64,000 nt of DNA from Flavobacterium sp. (lineage in GTDB: Bacteria; Bacteroidota; Bacteroidia; Flavobacteriales; Flavobacteriaceae): contig JASLDM010000033.1 of assembly GCA_030151565.1 (NCBI GenBank), forward strand, positions 1 to 64,000, written 5' to 3'. The notes beneath the pieces are model-generated. The model made no database searches. It saw only the letters and a list, made by a program, of their open reading frames with translations, and had not been told where the DNA came from. Below, piece after piece: positions 61,680 to 64,000 of the stretch. The translations under genes were made by a program, and so were the position numbers. How positions within the stretch are numbered: position 1 is the first letter of the stretch; each line of letters begins with the position of its first letter.

Positions 61680-62327
61680 TTATATTTTTTTCGCTTTAAC
61701 CAAGTAAAATAAAATAGCAATAGGCACCAACAACAAACCTACGATTAGAGGCTCTTGAAGCAATAAAGCAGGCACACGCCCTAAAGTTAAGACCAGTCCA
61801 CCCAAAGCTCCCCCAAAATGCGCAGCGTGCCCAATATTATCTCTATTAGCCTTCATTCCATATATAGAATACAGCAAGTATCCAATACCGAAAATATAGG
61901 CTGGAATTGGGATTGGGATAAACATTAAAAACAGCTCCATATTCGGATTAATAAGAATAGCCGCATATAGAATTCCCATTACTGCACCAGAAGCTCCAAT
62001 TGCTCTATAATTAGGCACTTGTTTATAGAAGTACAGCGTTAATATATTCCCCAACAACAAACTACCAGCATATAGCAATAAAAAAAAGAAAGCACCAAAC
62101 ACACCAATAACCAATGGAGCAAAAATAAAAAGGGTAAACATATTGAATATCAAATGCATCATATCCCCGTGTAAAAAAGCCGACGTAATCATTCGATACT
62201 TCTCTCCTCTTAATATGTTTCCTACGTGGAATTCATATTTAGAAAAAAAGCGATAATCATTAAAACCCTTAAAACTTACGATTGCAGTAACAGCAATCAC
62301 TAAGAGTAAAACAGTAGGAATTCCCAT
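61680..62327 (-). CDS. Rhomboid-family intramembrane serine protease
   Basis: A 215-residue membrane protease with six helices. The catalytic Ser113 is in RAIGASGAVMG and the catalytic His170 in HAAHFGGALGG; the helix-2 motif HGDMMHLIFNMF is present. It cleaves transmembrane substrates. Substrates unknown. Single gene on the minus strand, divergent from the LpxL-like gene. Confidence 0.92.
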   Translation of the reverse strand: MGIPTVLLLVIAVTAIVSFKGFNDYRFFSKYEFHVGNILRGEKYRMITSAFLHGDMMHLIFNMFTLFIFAPLVIGVFGAFFFLLLYAGSLLLGNILTLYFYKQVPNYRAIGASGAVMGILYAAILINPNMELFLMFIPIPIPAYIFGIGYLLYSIYGMKANRDNIGHAAHFGGALGGLVLTLGRVPALLLQEPLIVGLLLVPIAILFYLVKAKKI

Positions 62328-62401
62328 AAGATGATTTTTGAGTAAAAATACTGATTGTTTTAGAAGTCCGAAATTATTTGTTCTAAAAATAGATAATAAA
62401 G

Positions 62402-62409
62402 TATCTTTG
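62402..62409 (+). promoter_or_regulatory. -7 box (TATCTTTG) of the LpxL-like gene
   Basis: An exact TAnnTTTG match 16 bases before the ATG at 62426. Confidence 0.55.
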
Positions 62410-62425
62410 CTTAAATTTCTAAACT

Positions 62426-63325
62426 ATGAATTTTATTATATACCTCTTAGTCTACCCATTGCTTTGGTGTATCTCTAAGTTGCCATTTCCTATATTTTAC
62501 TTTATCTCTGACTGTTTTTATGTATTGCTTTACCGAATTGTAGGATATCGCAAGAAAACAGTACGAGAAAACATCCGTATGACTATGCCGGAACTCAGCA
62601 AAGCTGAATTAAAAAAAGTTGAAAAGGAATCGTTTAGACATTTATGCGACATTTTTTTAGAAATGATTAAAACACTGACCATTTCTGAGAATGAACTAAA
62701 AAAGCGCTATACATTTACCAACGTGGAGGCAATACACCAAGTTGAGAAACAAGGAAAAAGCATTATGCTCTTTTGTGCGCACTACGCCAATTGGGAATGG
62801 ATGATTATTTTGGATCAATATGTAGCTTATAAAGGATATGCCGTATACAAAAAAATCAATAATCCTTATTTTGACAATTTGATTAAACGTATACGTGCCC
62901 GATTTGGAACTACCTTAGTAGAAATGAAGGAAACGATTCGTCTTATTCGCCAAAATGAACTTGAAAACAATCACGGGATCTACGCTTTTATCAGTGATCA
63001 ATCGCCTATGGTAAGCCACGCAAACTACTGGCAAGATTTTATGGGTATTGAAGTTCCCGTATTTACTGGTGGAGAGGCTTTGTGCAAAAAGTTTGATATG
63101 GTACCTATGTATTTAAAAGTAACCTACCTTAAACGCGGACATTACCAAGCTACTTTTATACCGCTGTATTCCGAAGGTGAAAACGTAAAAGAAATACCAA
63201 ACTACGAACTTTCTAATCGTTTCTTAAAAGAAGTTGAGAAGTCAATTAGAGAAGCTCCTTCCTATTATTTCTGGACACATAAACGCTGGAAACACCGAGG
63301 AAAGAAACCTCAAAACGTCAAGTAA
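62426..63325 (+). CDS. Lipid A-type acyltransferase (LpxL/HtrB family)
   Basis: A 299-residue inner-membrane acyltransferase of the lysophospholipid acyltransferase/LpxL superfamily. One N-terminal helix, then the HX4E catalytic motif HYANWE (His119, Glu124), YAFISDQSP, and a positively charged tail. In lipid A synthesis it adds secondary acyl chains. It fits with kdsA and the lpx cluster earlier in the window, but aminolipid (ornithine-type) acylation cannot be excluded. Confidence 0.9.
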   Translation: MNFIIYLLVYPLLWCISKLPFPIFYFISDCFYVLLYRIVGYRKKTVRENIRMTMPELSKAELKKVEKESFRHLCDIFLEMIKTLTISENELKKRYTFTNVEAIHQVEKQGKSIMLFCAHYANWEWMIILDQYVAYKGYAVYKKINNPYFDNLIKRIRARFGTTLVEMKETIRLIRQNELENNHGIYAFISDQSPMVSHANYWQDFMGIEVPVFTGGEALCKKFDMVPMYLKVTYLKRGHYQATFIPLYSEGENVKEIPNYELSNRFLKEVEKSIREAPSYYFWTHKRWKHRGKKPQNVK

Positions 63326-63398
63326 TTTAAACAGGCGGTTTTTATTGCAATGCATTCATTCGCTCAATTTTCAAAACTCCCCCTTATCATATACGGCT

Positions 63399-64000
63399 AT
63401 GCCTTTTATCCAAAAGACACTTAAAGTTACTTTTTTAATTATAGTCATTACCATTGGTATCCTGCTAGCTTATATGCTTTTAGCAAGAATACTTTCAAGT
63501 ATTACTGTAAACAAAAACCAAACAGAAACTTCAGACGTAACCATCTATTTATCGACTAATGGTATGCATACTGATTTTGTTTTTCCTATTCAATCGCAAT
63601 GGATAGACTGGAGCGATGCTCTTAAATTTACAGCTACGAAAAGTCAGGCCACAAATTTTGATTACGTAGCAATTGGTTGGGGTGATAAAGGCTTCTTTTT
63701 AGATGTAGAAGATTGGTCTAGTGTAAAACCAAACATTGCAATTAATGCGGCATTAGGCTTAGGAACTACCGCAATGCACGTAACCTTTTTAAGAAATGCT
63801 ATAGAGAGTGAATCTTTTAAAAAAGTAGTTATCTCTAAAGAACAATACTTGCAATTAATACAATTTATCCAACACTCATTTAAAAGAACCGATAACGGAG
63901 CCGTCATACAGATTGTTACGGATAAGGTATATGGACAAAACGATGCCTTCTACGTTGCAACTGGTCGTTATAGCTTTGCATACACTTGCAATACTTGGGC
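63399..64000 (+). CDS. DUF2459/TIGR02117-family protein, partial
   Basis: An open frame from ATG 63399 to the window end (200 codons, no stop). An N-terminal hydrophobic helix (about 8-32) is followed by a domain containing VTIYLSTNGMHTDFVFP near residue 50 and YTCNTW at the end, which are the landmarks of DUF2459. The family has no defined role; members are often in membrane-associated stress or polymer-storage contexts. About 20-30 more residues should follow beyond the edge. It starts 74 bases after the LpxL-like gene. Confidence 0.85.
   Translation, partial: MPFIQKTLKVTFLIIVITIGILLAYMLLARILSSITVNKNQTETSDVTIYLSTNGMHTDFVFPIQSQWIDWSDALKFTATKSQATNFDYVAIGWGDKGFFLDVEDWSSVKPNIAINAALGLGTTAMHVTFLRNAIESESFKKVVISKEQYLQLIQFIQHSFKRTDNGAVIQIVTDKVYGQNDAFYVATGRYSFAYTCNTW

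Overview
The window looks like chromosomal core DNA of an AT-rich Gram-negative bacterium of the family Flavobacteriaceae (Bacteroidetes). Myroides or a close relative would fit, but the genus is an inference. Four things point this way. Gliding-motility ABC transporter genes gldF and gldG are present. The lipid A genes include a fused lpxC-fabZ. Several lipoproteins and outer-membrane beta-barrel proteins are of flavobacterial type. The Bacteroidetes -7 promoter box TAnnTTTG recurs just upstream of many starts. About 65 protein genes, one tRNA gene and one riboswitch are supported. I see no insertion sequence, prophage, rRNA operon or CRISPR array.

Layout. 1-2.0 kb: a repeat-bearing intergenic region and a purine permease. 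2.1-2.9 kb: a cobalamin riboswitch ahead of an acyl-CoA thioesterase. 3-4 kb: recA. 4.2-7.4 kb: an operon of TrhO (oxygen-dependent tRNA U34 hydroxylase), TrhP (oxygen-independent U34 hydroxylase), a ferredoxin and an ArsC/Spx-like protein. 7.5-17.9 kb: aqpZ, uvrA, a methyltransferase, dapD, an LtaS-like phosphotransferase, msrA, a LolD-type ATPase and a TIGR02757 protein. 17.9-21.4 kb: the polyphosphate operon sixA-ppk1-ppx. 21.7-24.7 kb: DUF4199, kdsA, tRNA-Tyr, a beta-barrel protein and smpB. 24.7-30.6 kb: a second copy of the repeat, a CoA transferase, a lone binding-protein-like gene, a transglutaminase-like protein and a TlpA-type lipoprotein. 30.8-36.7 kb: dnaN, gldG, gldF, a SAM-hydroxide adenosyltransferase and phoH. 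36.8-44.2 kb: the minus-strand lipid A cluster (HD phosphohydrolase, lpxD, lpxC-fabZ, lpxA, efp, lpxD paralogue, NTF2-like, sucD). 44.3-49.5 kb: hutH, yaaA, a membrane hydrolase, an Lrp regulator and an M14 carboxypeptidase. 49.5-55.1 kb: an XRE regulator behind a cluster of palindromes, acyltransferase, spermidine-synthase-like, outer-membrane and acetyltransferase genes, then a GNAT-racemase pair. 55.8-64 kb: CBS protein, porin, glutathione peroxidase, menD, DUF2853, SIMPL, rhomboid, LpxL-like acyltransferase and a DUF2459 gene cut by the window end.

Most notable: (1) TrhO and TrhP, unrelated enzymes making the same tRNA modification by aerobic and anaerobic routes, lie in one operon and end in the same roughly 80-residue domain, about half identical by eye, with a ferredoxin gene coupled to trhP. 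(2) A well-formed cobalamin riboswitch precedes a hotdog thioesterase instead of a B12 transport or synthesis gene. (3) Five copies of a TTACAnnTGTAA-like palindrome lie between an M14 carboxypeptidase gene and an XRE regulator gene, and two of them contain the predicted promoter -7 boxes of the two divergent genes.
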